From a bacterium D16-50 (GTDB lineage: Bacteria; Bacillota; Clostridia; Lachnospirales; Lachnospiraceae), in assembly GCA_003612485.1 (NCBI GenBank), contig RAZA01000010.1, positions 62,001-126,000 of the forward strand: a stretch of DNA of 64,000 bases, written 5' to 3'. Positions 28,291-37,115 of the stretch are shown here, in pieces. Within the stretch, counting starts at the first letter, position 1. The number at the start of each line of letters is the position of its first letter. The notes under the pieces were generated by a model. It saw only the letters and a list, made by a program, of their open reading frames with translations, made no database searches and had not been told where the DNA came from. The translations under genes were made by a program, and so were the position numbers.

Positions 28291-30066
28291 CTACATGGCA
28301 GTCAATTCCTGCTCCAGCTGCTGCTTCTCATGAATGTGGGCGTAGAAGCCGTGGAGCTTTAACAGTTCTTCGTGGGTGCCGTACTCCGTCAGCTCCCCTT
28401 CCGTCAGCACCGCCACATGATCCGCCTTCTGCAGCGTGGAAATCCGATGGGCAATAACTATGGTAGTCTTCCCCCGGCGCAGCTTCATCAGGTTCTCCAG
28501 AATCTGCTCCTCCGTGTCCGTATCCACCGCCGACAGAGAATCGTCCAGAATCAGCACCGACGCATCCATCAGCAAGGCTCTGGCAATGGAGCTTCTCTGC
28601 TTCTGTCCCCCCGACAAGGTAACGCCCCGCTCCCCTACCAAGGTTCTGTATTCCTCAGGAAATTCTACAATATTGTCATGGATGCAGGCTGCCTTGGCAG
28701 CTCTGCGGATACTCTTGCGCAGCTCCGGATACTCGCTGATGCGCTGCTCCAGCCCAAATGCAATGTTCTCCTCCAAGGTATCCGAAAACAGAAAATTCTC
28801 CTGAGGCACATAGGCCATGTCACGGTGCAGCACTGCCAAAGGGTACTCCGTGATAGGCTTTCCGTCCAACAGCAAAGCCCCCTCCTGACAGTCATACACC
28901 CGCAAAAGCAGATCAGCCAAACTGGACTTACCGCTGCCGGTTCTGCCCAGAATCCCCAGCATCTCCCCCTCCTTCACATGAAGGCTCACATTCTTCAGCA
29001 CGGGCTCCTGTCCGTCGGGATAGGTAAAGGTAAGATTGTTCAGCGTGATGTCCCCCCTGATATGGACATTCTCCGAATCCGCTCCCTCCGCCTTGTCCAC
29101 GATGTCCGGCTCCTCCCGGAAGATACAGGCTATCCTCTGAAACGCCGCTATCGCCTGGCTGAAGCTATTGATGCAGTCGCCGCAGGCAATCATGGGCCAC
29201 ACCAGCATTCCGATATAGGAATTGAACGCCACAAACTGGCCGATGGAGATCTGTTCCGCCAGCACCATCCGCCCTCCGAACAAAAGCGTCAGAAGAAGGC
29301 TCAGGCCCGTGACCAAGTCCAGCAAAGGCCCGAACACCGCCCTCAGCTTCACCACGGAAAGATTCTTCTCCATGCTGTTTACACTGGCCTTTTCAAAAGC
29401 CTTGAAGTCCTCTTCCTCCTGCACGAAGGCCTTCAGCACCCGCACCCCGGCCAGACTTTCCTGCACCTTGTCGGACAAGGCGGAAAAGGCCTCCTGCCTT
29501 CTGGTCTGCCGTCTCTTTGACTCTCCTCCATAGAAATAGCACCCTACAGCCACCAAGGTCAACGGCACGAAGGCCAGAATCGTCAGCTTGAAGTCCACAT
29601 AGATCACCATTTTCACCAGCACCATGACGGTCATCACCACGGCGTCGAAAGCAGTCACCACAGCAGGCCCTACCGCCATGCGCAGAGCCTGCAGATCGTT
29701 GGTGAAATGGGCCATCAGATCCCCCGTCTTATGACTATTGAAATATCGTGCGGACAAAGTCTCAAGATGTCCGAACATATCGTTCCTGAGCCGGTACTCA
29801 ATGCCTCTGGCGGCGCCGAAGATAAAGAATCTCCAGCCAAACCGCCCCAGCATCAGCACTGACCCGGCGGCGAAGATCTTCCAGATCAACGGCAGAACCC
29901 CGTCAAAGTCCAGCTTATTCTCCGTCAATCCGTCAATGATCTCACCGGTAAACTGAGGAATGTACAAATTCGCCATATCCACCAGCAAAAGCAAGACAAC
30001 TCCAGCTGTATAATACCATTTGTATCTCATTATGTAAGGAAATAGCGAAAACTTTTTCTGCTCCAT
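28291..30066 (-). CDS. ABC exporter half-transporter, subunit with degenerate Walker B
   Basis: A 591-residue half-transporter with six N-terminal membrane segments and a C-terminal nucleotide-binding domain: Walker A GRTGSGKSS, canonical signature LSGGQKQR, and Walker B VLILDDSLSAVD in which the catalytic Glu is Asp. It is therefore the complement of the downstream half-transporter, and together they would form one consensus and one degenerate ATP site. The gap between the genes contains two copies of TTCCCCTTCCCAAGG. No regulator gene is adjacent. Confidence 0.93.
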   Translation of the reverse strand: MEQKKFSLFPYIMRYKWYYTAGVVLLLLVDMANLYIPQFTGEIIDGLTENKLDFDGVLPLIWKIFAAGSVLMLGRFGWRFFIFGAARGIEYRLRNDMFGHLETLSARYFNSHKTGDLMAHFTNDLQALRMAVGPAVVTAFDAVVMTVMVLVKMVIYVDFKLTILAFVPLTLVAVGCYFYGGESKRRQTRRQEAFSALSDKVQESLAGVRVLKAFVQEEEDFKAFEKASVNSMEKNLSVVKLRAVFGPLLDLVTGLSLLLTLLFGGRMVLAEQISIGQFVAFNSYIGMLVWPMIACGDCINSFSQAIAAFQRIACIFREEPDIVDKAEGADSENVHIRGDITLNNLTFTYPDGQEPVLKNVSLHVKEGEMLGILGRTGSGKSSLADLLLRVYDCQEGALLLDGKPITEYPLAVLHRDMAYVPQENFLFSDTLEENIAFGLEQRISEYPELRKSIRRAAKAACIHDNIVEFPEEYRTLVGERGVTLSGGQKQRSSIARALLMDASVLILDDSLSAVDTDTEEQILENLMKLRRGKTTIVIAHRISTLQKADHVAVLTEGELTEYGTHEELLKLHGFYAHIHEKQQLEQELTAM

Positions 30067-30252
30067 CTTACAATTGCACCCATCGTTTCCTTTCTATCTC
30101 TTTCTCCGTCACACAATACTCCGGCGACATCATTCCCCTTTTCTCCCTGATGCTCTCGAAACGCCCCTCTTCTCTCCTATCTCAAACAGGATCTCGCCTT
30201 CCGTCCCAAAAGACAAGCCATCCTATGGGCTTTCCGTCTCGGACATATCTAT

Positions 30253-30981
30253 TCAGATCTCCCATTTTTCCGTCCCGTCAAGCATCCTCAGCGCCTCCCT
30301 CCCCATCACTGCACGAACAAAGTCGTGAATATCCGCCAGCCTTCTGGGAAACACCATACCTCCATAGATCATATCCGTAATGTGCTGATCCGCCCCCGCA
30401 GTCATGGGAAGGCCATACTTTTCCGCATACTCTATGGCCAGATCATTGTACTCCGGATGTCCATGGCATTTCTTCGTCCGCCCGGAATGGCAGGCATTCA
30501 CCCCTTCCACCGCATCCACATACTCCGGAAACAGCCGGACCTCCTTGATATAGTCCGCCTCCCGGAAGGGGTGGGCATGGCTTATCATGCCGCCTCCCTC
30601 ATGAACCAGCTGAAACTGCTCCTCCACAGTGGCGTCCTTGATCTCCGGATGGGACAGCAGCCACTCCTTATCCAGCCCATAGACCAGAAACTCCGTGGCG
30701 CTGTAACAGGACTCCCAGCCGAAAAACACCTGCAGCCCCAGCTTGTCTCCCTGAGCCTTGGCATGCTCGTAGCCCAGACAGTACCGCTCCACCCACTCCT
30801 GCCAAGGCAGCTTTCTGTCCACCGCCGTATTTCCATAATAGAAATGATCCGTCACAATGATGCCAGTGTAGCCGCTCTCCGCATAGGCTCTGGCCATCTC
30901 CGCCCCAGTGCTGCAGGCGCAGGCGCTGCCCTCGCTGGTATGCATATGTGTCTCGTACAAAAAGCCTTCCTTAATCTTCAA
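30253..30981 (-). CDS. PHP-domain metal-dependent phosphoesterase
   Basis: A 242-residue PHP domain protein. The first metal motif is ETHMHTSEGSACA near residue 10, followed by VTDHF near 44, SHAHPF near 134 and GADQH near 205, matching the four PHP motifs of histidinol-phosphatase-like phosphoesterases. The substrate is unknown. The start is a TTG at 30981 overlapping the stop of the upstream esterase gene by four bases (TTGA), with GGAGG eight bases before it; the two are therefore translationally coupled. Confidence 0.87.
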   Translation of the reverse strand: MKIKEGFLYETHMHTSEGSACACSTGAEMARAYAESGYTGIIVTDHFYYGNTAVDRKLPWQEWVERYCLGYEHAKAQGDKLGLQVFFGWESCYSATEFLVYGLDKEWLLSHPEIKDATVEEQFQLVHEGGGMISHAHPFREADYIKEVRLFPEYVDAVEGVNACHSGRTKKCHGHPEYNDLAIEYAEKYGLPMTAGADQHITDMIYGGMVFPRRLADIHDFVRAVMGREALRMLDGTEKWEI

Positions 30982-32606
30982 CGCAAATCCACCTCCGCCA
31001 TGGGGCTGGCATGCCCTTCGCTTCCGTTCTCAAACACCGCCGTCACATAATACTGCCATAGAAATCCCGCCTCTGCGGCAAAGGGCAGGGTGGCCAAGGC
31101 CTCCTTCTCCTCCTTAGTGACGGTCCTTACCACCTCGAAGGTAAGCTCTTCCTTCTTTTTGCCATACACCCTATAGGAGGCAGCTCCTGGCAGAGGATTC
31201 CAGTTCAGCAGAAAACTCCCCCTTCCGTTTTCCAGAGAAATCTCCTGCACAACGAAGCCCTTCACCCCGTCCGGAACCTCCGCCCGCACTTTTCCCGAAG
31301 CGTCACGAACCTTCTTAGGTCTGGGAATCTCTTCCACGGGCTTCGGCGCCACCAGCGCCTTCAGAACATCCAGCCTATTGTCTTCCTTATATTCCGCAAT
31401 GAGACCTGCCACGATATTGGCATAGACCTTTGCCCCGTATTCCTGCAGATGGGCCTTGTCGCAGACCCCCGCCCCATAGGCCCCGTCGGGATATTCCCCC
31501 TCCTCCAGCCACAGATAGATATTCTTGCTCTCCTCCTCACCGATCTCGTTCAGATAAGCAGTACTCCTCTCCGCCAGATCCAACAGCGGGATGTCCTGCT
31601 CTCCCGCCAGCTCCATCATCTTCTTCCGGTAATTGTTGAACGCAATCTTGAATCTCCCATTCTCGTCCATAATGCGCATGGTGACGGGAGTCACAAAGAC
31701 GCACTGCACCCCGCGTCTGGCGCAGGCATCGATATATCTTTGCAAAAACCGGGGAAACTCATCCGGTGCTATGTATCTGTTTGGCCGGATGGCCGTGTTG
31801 TCGTTGTGGGCAAACTGCACAAACATAAAGTCCCCGGGGCAGATTACCTCCAGCGCCTGATCCAGCTTTCCCTCGTCAAAAAAGGATCTGGCGCTGCGCC
31901 CTCCGATGGACCGGTTCTCAATGGCCAGCTCCGGAAGCTCATAGGTCTTTGCCAGAGAATAATCGCATCTCTCCGCCCGGTATACCTTGTACCGATCCGC
32001 CCCCCGGAAAAACTGATAGAACACCTGCCCCCAGCCTGCCTGAGGATAAAAACGTTTTTCAAAGCTCTGTACTGTGGAGTCCGAGATCAGGAACACATGA
32101 GGCTTCTTTCGCCTCTCCTTCGCCGCCTCCGGCACAATCTCAATATCCTTCAGATACACATCCCCCTCTATCACTTGACCGTGTATCTCCGGCATCGCCC
32201 CCATGGTGATGCTTAAGTCAAAGCTCCCGTCCGTCATGCAGGCGATGAACTCAACCTCCTGTTCCTCTCCGGGCTTCACCAGAATCTCCGGCTTCTTTAC
32301 CACGCCGTTAAGACGCACATGGCAGGTATAAGGGCTCTTTGTAGGGTTCCCCAATACCGCTTTCACCAAATAATTGCTGCCCTCCAGCTCCGTGGACAGC
32401 AGAGTCGTTTCTTCATAATAATAGATACCGTAGCCAGTCTCCTCGATCTCCTGCCAGACCCGGCTGTGCAGCCGCCAGCCGTCCTGCTCCTCCTCCAAGA
32501 AGCTGCTGCCGTCATTGATCCGGGGCGTTCTGGGATAATATACGCCGTCCACCCAGCCGGCCGCCTCCTGCCCATAAGTCACATCCTTAAACTGAAAACC
32601 ATACAT
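30978..32606 (-). CDS. SGNH hydrolase, rhamnogalacturonan acetylesterase-like
   Basis: A 542-residue protein. An N-terminal beta-rich carbohydrate-binding-like region (about 1-160) precedes an SGNH domain with nucleophile block ISDSTVQSF, glycine block GGRSARSFFDEG, asparagine block FVQFAHNDN and Asp-His block CDKAHLQEYGA. A C-terminal fibronectin-III-like segment (about 455-542) ends it. Such esterases remove acetyl groups from pectin-type polymers. There is no signal peptide. The ATG at 32606 follows AGGAAGG; an in-frame extension to 32714 looks non-coding. The PHP gene follows with a 4-base overlap, and a 19-bp tandem repeat lies upstream. Confidence 0.87.
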   Translation of the reverse strand: MYGFQFKDVTYGQEAAGWVDGVYYPRTPRINDGSSFLEEEQDGWRLHSRVWQEIEETGYGIYYYEETTLLSTELEGSNYLVKAVLGNPTKSPYTCHVRLNGVVKKPEILVKPGEEQEVEFIACMTDGSFDLSITMGAMPEIHGQVIEGDVYLKDIEIVPEAAKERRKKPHVFLISDSTVQSFEKRFYPQAGWGQVFYQFFRGADRYKVYRAERCDYSLAKTYELPELAIENRSIGGRSARSFFDEGKLDQALEVICPGDFMFVQFAHNDNTAIRPNRYIAPDEFPRFLQRYIDACARRGVQCVFVTPVTMRIMDENGRFKIAFNNYRKKMMELAGEQDIPLLDLAERSTAYLNEIGEEESKNIYLWLEEGEYPDGAYGAGVCDKAHLQEYGAKVYANIVAGLIAEYKEDNRLDVLKALVAPKPVEEIPRPKKVRDASGKVRAEVPDGVKGFVVQEISLENGRGSFLLNWNPLPGAASYRVYGKKKEELTFEVVRTVTKEEKEALATLPFAAEAGFLWQYYVTAVFENGSEGHASPMAEVDLR

Positions 32607-32739
32607 ATCCTTCCTCCCGTCCGCTGCTGATCCCCATCTCCGGGTCAGCTGTATATTTGCAGATCCCATGCAATCGGCTCTGCTTATCTGTCTTCCTGCT
32701 CCCCTAAGATACATGAACCGCCCTACTTTTCCGCATACA

Positions 32740-32796
32740 TTCCGCGGTCCGCCATGTCTTCCGCGGTCCGCTATGTCTTCCGCGGTCCGCCTTACC
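32740..32796. repeat. 19-bp tandem repeat, three units
   Basis: TTCCGCGGTCCGCCATGTC and two near-copies (32740, 32759, 32778) stand head to tail between the mecA terminator and the esterase gene. Each has a CCGCGG palindrome. They could be a regulator site for the esterase/PHP pair or a neutral expansion; nothing else decides. Confidence 0.85.
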
Positions 32797-32873
32797 TCAT
32801 CCTAAAGGCACAGCTTTACGATACCACATTACCAATCTTTTCCGCAACATCTATTTTGCCATGACGCAAAACA

Positions 32874-32894
32874 GCGGGGGCCTATCACCCCCGC
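32874..32894 (-). terminator. Terminator of mecA
   Basis: GCGGGGG and CCCCCGC pair around a seven-base loop; on the minus strand TGTTTTGCG follows. The mecA stop codon is in the loop, so the stem begins inside the coding sequence. Confidence 0.8.
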
Positions 32895-33589
32895 AGCTTT
32901 CTGATTGCCTTCTCTCCGATCAGGCATTGCCCATGCTCCTTCAGCCGCGCTGTCTGACGCTCCTCGGCTGCATAGAGGCTACCGAACTCCAGCGCCTGAA
33001 TACACGCCCTGCTGTAGCGCTCATAGGAAGCACGCCCTTTTACCAAATACAGATAATACAATCCGTCCATCTCATACAAGACACTGTCCACCTGCAGATT
33101 GGAGGGCAGCACCGCCGCATACTCCATCACCCTTCCAATGCTGGAGAAGGCAAATACCGCAAAACCGGGGCGTTCTGCCTGCTGCTTCCCGCCCTTGCTT
33201 TTATCCTCTTGTTTGGGTTTTTCAGCTTCCCCTCCCTCTCCTGCAGCATTCCCGCCGCTCTGGTTCAGCTTCTCTCTGGTTCTCTGCAGAATGCGCTTCA
33301 TCTCCTTCAGGCATTCAATGAACTGATCCCCTTCATGAACTTCAGGATCTCTTTCGGAAAAGGTCAGAATCATCCCCTGCTCCGGCAGCATCATAATCTG
33401 CAGGTCAAAGGCAAATTGAGGCGGCTTATAGCCCACTTCCTCCTGGGCCTGCTCGATGATCTCCTGCACGACTTCCTTCGCCTTCTCGCTTCGCATGATA
33501 AAGTCTTTATAATCAATATCATATTCCTCCAACTCCTGGTTGGACAGAAAGCATTTTACCGTCTTTTCATCTATCCGCTCTATTCTCAT
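32885..33589 (-). CDS. mecA: Adaptor protein MecA
   Basis: A 234-residue adaptor that targets proteins to the ClpC ATPase. The N-terminal domain (MRIERIDEKTVKCFLSNQEL; about 1-90) binds substrates and the C-terminal domain (about 145-234, with YEMDGLYYLYL) binds ClpC. A charged Gly/Lys/Glu linker joins them, as in the family. The ATG at 33589 follows ATGAGGAAAC. It is monocistronic, with terminators on both sides. Competence control is known in Bacillus; the role here is not stated by context. Confidence 0.92.
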   Translation of the reverse strand: MRIERIDEKTVKCFLSNQELEEYDIDYKDFIMRSEKAKEVVQEIIEQAQEEVGYKPPQFAFDLQIMMLPEQGMILTFSERDPEVHEGDQFIECLKEMKRILQRTREKLNQSGGNAAGEGGEAEKPKQEDKSKGGKQQAERPGFAVFAFSSIGRVMEYAAVLPSNLQVDSVLYEMDGLYYLYLVKGRASYERYSRACIQALEFGSLYAAEERQTARLKEHGQCLIGEKAIRKLRG

Positions 33590-33721
33590 ATCGTTTCCTC
33601 ATAAAGATGTAGCATCTGCACCTACACGTTTATGATATCATGATATTCGGAATATTTCAATTATATAAGTTTTCCATTTTGATCTAATTCTATACATTTA
33701 ATAATTTTTTTACAATATAAA

Positions 33722-33772
33722 GCCGGTACATAAGGGGGGCACAGCCTTCATAACCCTTCCCAATGTACCGGC
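33722..33772 (-). terminator. Terminator of the S1-domain gene
   Basis: GCCGGTACAT (33722-33731) and ATGTACCGGC (33763-33772) pair around a 31-base loop; the minus-strand tail TTTATATTGTAAAAAAATT is T-rich at first. It lies 35 bases after the stop at 33807. Confidence 0.65.
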
Positions 33773-33806
33773 ACTTACATACGCTCTTGTGATACACATT
33801 TGAGAG

Positions 33807-34886
33807 CTACAGCTTCAGCCCTTTCAGCAGATCTCCCAGAGACGTGCCCACAGACCTGCCCGAGCTGTACTGCGCGGTCAGCTTTGCATCCACCTGATCC
33901 GGCTTCGCCTCTTCCTCCACGGCCTTCATGCTCAGGCTGATCTTGTTGTTATTTGTATTCAGTACCTTCACCTTCACCGTATCGCCTGCAGCCACCACCT
34001 CGGAAGGCACCTTGATCCGCTTCTGGCTCATCTGTGAAATGTGAACCAAGCCGCTGAGGCCTCCTCCGAGATCCACGAACACTCCGTAGGGCATAAGGCT
34101 TTCCACCTTTCCCTCCAGCACGGTGCCCGGCGCCATCATGGCGATCTTATGGTTCATCTCCTCCGCCGCCTTCTCCTTCAGCACGTCTCTCGCAGAAAGC
34201 ACCAGCTTCTTCTTGCCCTTTTCCACAGTGATGACACGCACCTCCATGGTCTTTCCCACGAAGCCTTCCAGATCCTCCACATATTCCAGCGAAAGATGGG
34301 ATGCGGGAATGAAGCCCCTGATTCCTTCCAGATAAGCCACCACTCCTTTGTTCACCACTTCGCTCACCTTGACAGACAGAACCTTCTTCTCCTCCAGATA
34401 CGCCTTGAGCTTATCCCAGCCAAGAACCTCCGATGCTTCCACGCAGGACAGCACGATGTTGCCTGCCCCATCGTCCTTCTTCACCACTGTGCCCTGCAGC
34501 TTGTCGCCCACATGCACGTCGTTCAGAATCGAAAATGCAGGATCCCTGCTCAAATCCGCCGCTTTGATTACGCCGGGAGCATAATAATCCAGATCCAGCG
34601 TCACTTCCTCCTCACCTACATGAATCACGCTCCCCGTCAGTACGTCTCCTTCCTTGATCGTGCGGAAGGAAGCCTCCAGCTCCTTGCTGTAGTCCGCCAT
34701 AGTCTCCACGGTCTCTTCCGATACAGCCGCTTGGGATCCGGCTGCTTCAGCAGTCTTCTCCAGAGTTTCTGTACCGACAGCGCTTTCCGTCCCCTTCATC
34801 TCAACAGCTTTCTCTACGGCCTCCTCTGTTCCCGCAGCCTCCGCTGCCTTAGATTCCGTAATGTCTGTTTTGTTTTCCATTTCCAT
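33807..34886 (-). CDS. S1 RNA-binding domain protein (ribosomal protein S1-like)
   Basis: A 359-residue protein. An acidic/Ala-rich N-terminus of about 65 residues is followed by four S1 OB-fold repeats: about 70-135 (EGDVLTGSVIHVGEEEVTLD), 140-190, 195-260 (GIRGFIPASHLSLEYVEDL) and 270-340 (YGVFVDLGGGLSGLVHISQM). The last is the most canonical. It resembles the short S1 homologues of Firmicutes that assist translation initiation or RNA turnover. The start at 34886 (MEMENK) follows GAGGAGG; a start seven codons earlier is less likely. Confidence 0.9.
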   Translation of the reverse strand: MEMENKTDITESKAAEAAGTEEAVEKAVEMKGTESAVGTETLEKTAEAAGSQAAVSEETVETMADYSKELEASFRTIKEGDVLTGSVIHVGEEEVTLDLDYYAPGVIKAADLSRDPAFSILNDVHVGDKLQGTVVKKDDGAGNIVLSCVEASEVLGWDKLKAYLEEKKVLSVKVSEVVNKGVVAYLEGIRGFIPASHLSLEYVEDLEGFVGKTMEVRVITVEKGKKKLVLSARDVLKEKAAEEMNHKIAMMAPGTVLEGKVESLMPYGVFVDLGGGLSGLVHISQMSQKRIKVPSEVVAAGDTVKVKVLNTNNNKISLSMKAVEEEAKPDQVDAKLTAQYSSGRSVGTSLGDLLKGLKL

Positions 34887-35217
34887 GATTTCCTCCTCTC
34901 CCGTCACAGCCCCTCCGGCAGGTCACTTCCCTGCCCATCCAAATTTTCTCTGCCATTTCTCCGGCAGCGGCTGTCCGGCAAACCTTATATTCCCTATTCT
35001 ACCACGTATTCTTCAAAATTTATAGTCTTTTTCATGATTCAAATAAAAAATATGAAAGAAAACTCAATTCCCGTAGCAATCCTTGCAGAAAATATGATAT
35101 ACTGTCTGCACGGGACAAGGCCGGATCCAGAGGCCGCAGCTGAGCCCCCTCAAAGAGGCGCTTTTGCTGTCTTTCCGCGAGCAGGGCAAAGCATCCGAAA
35201 CAAAGGAGGACAACAAT

Positions 35218-35769
35218 ATGAGCCAAAACAAAACCACCAAGTACACCGGAACCCAGACAGAAAAGAATCTGCAGGCCGCTTTTGCCGGGGAGTCGCAGGC
35301 AAGAAACAAATATTCCTACTTCGCTTCCAGAGCAAAGAAAGACGGTTTCGAGCAGATCGCGGCACTGTTTTTAAAAACCGCGGACAACGAAAAGGAACAT
35401 GCAAAAATGTGGTTCAAGGAGCTTGAGGGAATCGGCAATACCGGCGAAAATCTTGCCGCCGCTGCCGAGGGCGAGAACTACGAGTGGACAGATATGTATG
35501 AAGGCTTTGCCAAAACTGCGGAGGAGGAGGGCTTCCACGAGCTCGCGCATAAATTCCGCATGGTAGCCGCAATCGAAAAGCATCATGAGGAGAGATACCG
35601 CGCTCTGCTCAAAAATGTGGAGACGGCCGCCGTCTTTGCCAAGAGCGAGGTCAAGGTGTGGGAATGCCGCAACTGCGGCCATATCATAGTGGGCACTCAG
35701 GCGCCTGAAATCTGCCCCGTTTGCGCTCATCCTCAAAGCTATTTTGAAATAAGCGCGGAAAACTATTGA
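35218..35769 (+). CDS. rbr: Rubrerythrin
   Basis: A 183-residue non-haem iron peroxidase that protects anaerobes by reducing hydrogen peroxide. The four-helix ferritin-like domain has the ExxH-type ligands ([30 protein letters not shown]), and the C-terminal rubredoxin-like domain has CRNCG and CPVC. AGGAGG lies eight bases upstream of the ATG at 35218; an upstream in-frame ATG at 35164 is inside the leader. It is a single-gene unit; a TATGATATA-like element near 35093 may be part of its promoter. Confidence 0.97.
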   Translation: MSQNKTTKYTGTQTEKNLQAAFAGESQARNKYSYFASRAKKDGFEQIAALFLKTADNEKEHAKMWFKELEGIGNTGENLAAAAEGENYEWTDMYEGFAKTAEEEGFHELAHKFRMVAAIEKHHEERYRALLKNVETAAVFAKSEVKVWECRNCGHIIVGTQAPEICPVCAHPQSYFEISAENY

Positions 35770-35882
35770 CGTCTTCTGCCCCATGGGCATGTCTGGGCCA
35801 GAAAGCCGGACGTAACATCGGAAAATATTGCATAATGCCCGAATCAAATGGCTTTTAAATGGTTTTTTGCCGAAGACAACGA

Positions 35883-35952
35883 GAGAGGGTGTATTGATCA
35901 CTTGGAATCAATACACCCTCTCAAACTGTTTGGTCCAACGGACTTTACCTCC
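35883..35952 (-). repeat. Left copy of an inverted ~70-bp hairpin element
   Basis: GAGAGGGTGTATTGAT pairs perfectly with ATCAATACACCCTCTC (16-bp stem, 8-base loop, 35883-35922). A 30-base flank (35923-35952) then matches the flank of the right copy at 36772-36842 in inverted orientation, including GTCCAA(C/T)GGACT. Two stem pairs differ between the copies in a compensatory way. On the minus strand the flank reads SPLDQTV then a stop just before the stem, with a further stop upstream. Confidence 0.85.
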
Positions 35953-36771
35953 TTTTCCTATCCAGCTCTTCCGCCCTTCCATTTCACTCTCTGCCTCTTC
36001 CACACATTTCTTGTACCAGATGTACCGCCACGGCTGGAATTCATTCCTTTTTCAATCCGTCGCTCCTTGTTTCTGCTGTGTACTTACAGAGCTTCATTCT
36101 TAATCATTGTAATCCTTATTCAGTTGTCAGCATGGAAGTCGTTCTCTCTATTTCTTGTTTTGCTGTTTCTGATATCATTATATGATGCCAAAAGTAATTT
36201 GTCAATATATTTTTGCATTTTTATTAAATTATTTGATTTTACTGTTTGTACATATTATTTTTTAAAAACCATGCTTATTTCCTTTTTTATTTTCTTATTA
36301 TTTGCGTAATTCTTATGTCTTTTTACCTTTTATACCTTTTTACACTTCATCAATATATTTTTTATATTTGCCTTTATCCCACAGATTATAATTGCCTCTC
36401 GGACAATCATAGAACATATTATGCTCCAGAGCATATATTTATTAATAACTTATGTTTATCCTGCAAATTATTGAAAAATATAAAAATATTTAAAAAATGT
36501 ATTGACAAATCTACGGATGTGTTATATACTAAAAGCACAATAAAGAAAGGAGCAAGACATCTTCCATAAAGTACATCCACATACGGAATTGTAGTACATG
36601 ATTTGTGCCAACCCACAAACGAAAAGCGAATAGCAAAAGAGTAAACAAAAATTTATCGCTACAAAAAAGTATATCAGTAGCAAAATCAATGCAACTCGCA
36701 GCACTGCATCCGGGAAAGTCACAAAAGTGGAGGCACAAGATTCGAAATGGAAGAAAACAATTCTACAGAAA
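35953..36771. other. AT-rich island between the inverted hairpin elements
   Basis: About 820 bases much richer in A and T than the rest of the window, especially 36100-36560. I see no protein with family features. Short open frames on both strands are hydrophobic Phe/Ile/Tyr-rich translations of T-rich DNA. It contains one consensus promoter (36502-36530) and a decayed coding tail, so it is most likely a degenerate mobile or transferred segment (inference). Confidence 0.55.
36502..36530 (+). promoter_or_regulatory. Consensus sigmaA promoter inside the AT-rich island
   Basis: TTGACA, exactly 17 bases, TATACT. AAAGGAG follows at 36546, but no ATG, GTG or TTG stands at the right spacing; the nearest in-frame reading begins with ATC and stops after 12 codons. 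The promoter may make a non-coding RNA or belong to a broken gene. Confidence 0.7.
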
Positions 36772-36804
36772 GAGAGGTATAGTCCATTGGATCAGGAAGT
36801 TTGA
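36634..36804 (+). pseudogene. Startless coding tail ending SPLDQEV
   Basis: This frame is open for 56 codons from a stop at 36631 to TGA at 36802-36804, is Lys/Ser/Thr-rich, and ends KERYSPLDQEV. It has no plausible start codon at its 5' end. The left element has the matching tail R-stop-SPLDQTV on the minus strand. The overlapping GTG-start frame 36605-36817 ends in the hairpin. I treat this as a decayed short gene of unknown family. Confidence 0.35.
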
Positions 36805-36842
36805 GAGAGCGTATTGATTGAAAATGATCAATACGCTCTCTC
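36772..36842 (+). repeat. Right copy of the inverted ~70-bp hairpin element
   Basis: GAGAGAGCGTATTGAT pairs perfectly with ATCAATACGCTCTCTC (16-bp stem, 8-base loop, 36803-36842), preceded by the flank GTCCATTGGATC. It is the inverted partner of 35883-35952. There is no T-run after the stem, so it is not a standard terminator. Confidence 0.85.
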
Positions 36843-36946
36843 CCGTTATGCCTCCTTTGCCGCCGAAACCATATAAGCTCGCAGCAGGGGGCCAAAAGGT
36901 GTTTCGCTTTTTGATACTCTTCTGCCTTCTGATACCCTTCCGCTTT

Positions 36947-37062
36947 TGGCATCCTTTCGCCTTCCGGCATCCTCCCCCCTTTTCTGATGTCCTTTCGCCT
37001 TTTCTGGCATCCTTTCGCCTTCCGGCATCCTCCCCCCTTTTCTGATGTCCTTTCGCCTTCGG
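36947..37062. repeat. 58-bp direct repeat, two near-identical units, with smaller subrepeats
   Basis: Unit one starts TGGCATCCTTTCGCCTTCCG at 36947 and unit two repeats it at 37005 almost without change. About 60 bases to the left show degenerate 10-12 base subrepeats of the CTTCTGATACCCTTCCG type. The array is directly 3' of the minus-strand gene ending at 37116; on that strand it is purine-rich. Confidence 0.88.
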
Positions 37063-37115
37063 ACGCTCTTCCGATTATAATACATGCGTAAAGGCCATAT
37101 GCCGCCTTCCATGAA

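Noticed and set aside
36605..36817. 70-codon GTG-start frame ending in the right hairpin
   Set aside because: No ribosome site, compositionally driven by AT-rich DNA, and the overlapping frame ending SPLDQEV matches the left element's tail better.
36781..36842. UGA followed at once by a hairpin, as in a selenocysteine insertion site
   Set aside because: Both elements have TGA just before the stem and stay open after it for about 20 codons, but the stem is a simple near-perfect palindrome, the downstream similarity follows from it, and no selenoprotein family fits the flanks.
36846..37112. 88-codon basic repeat protein on the minus strand 3' of the unknown gene
   Set aside because: It is a translation of the purine-rich 58-bp repeat with no ribosome site.
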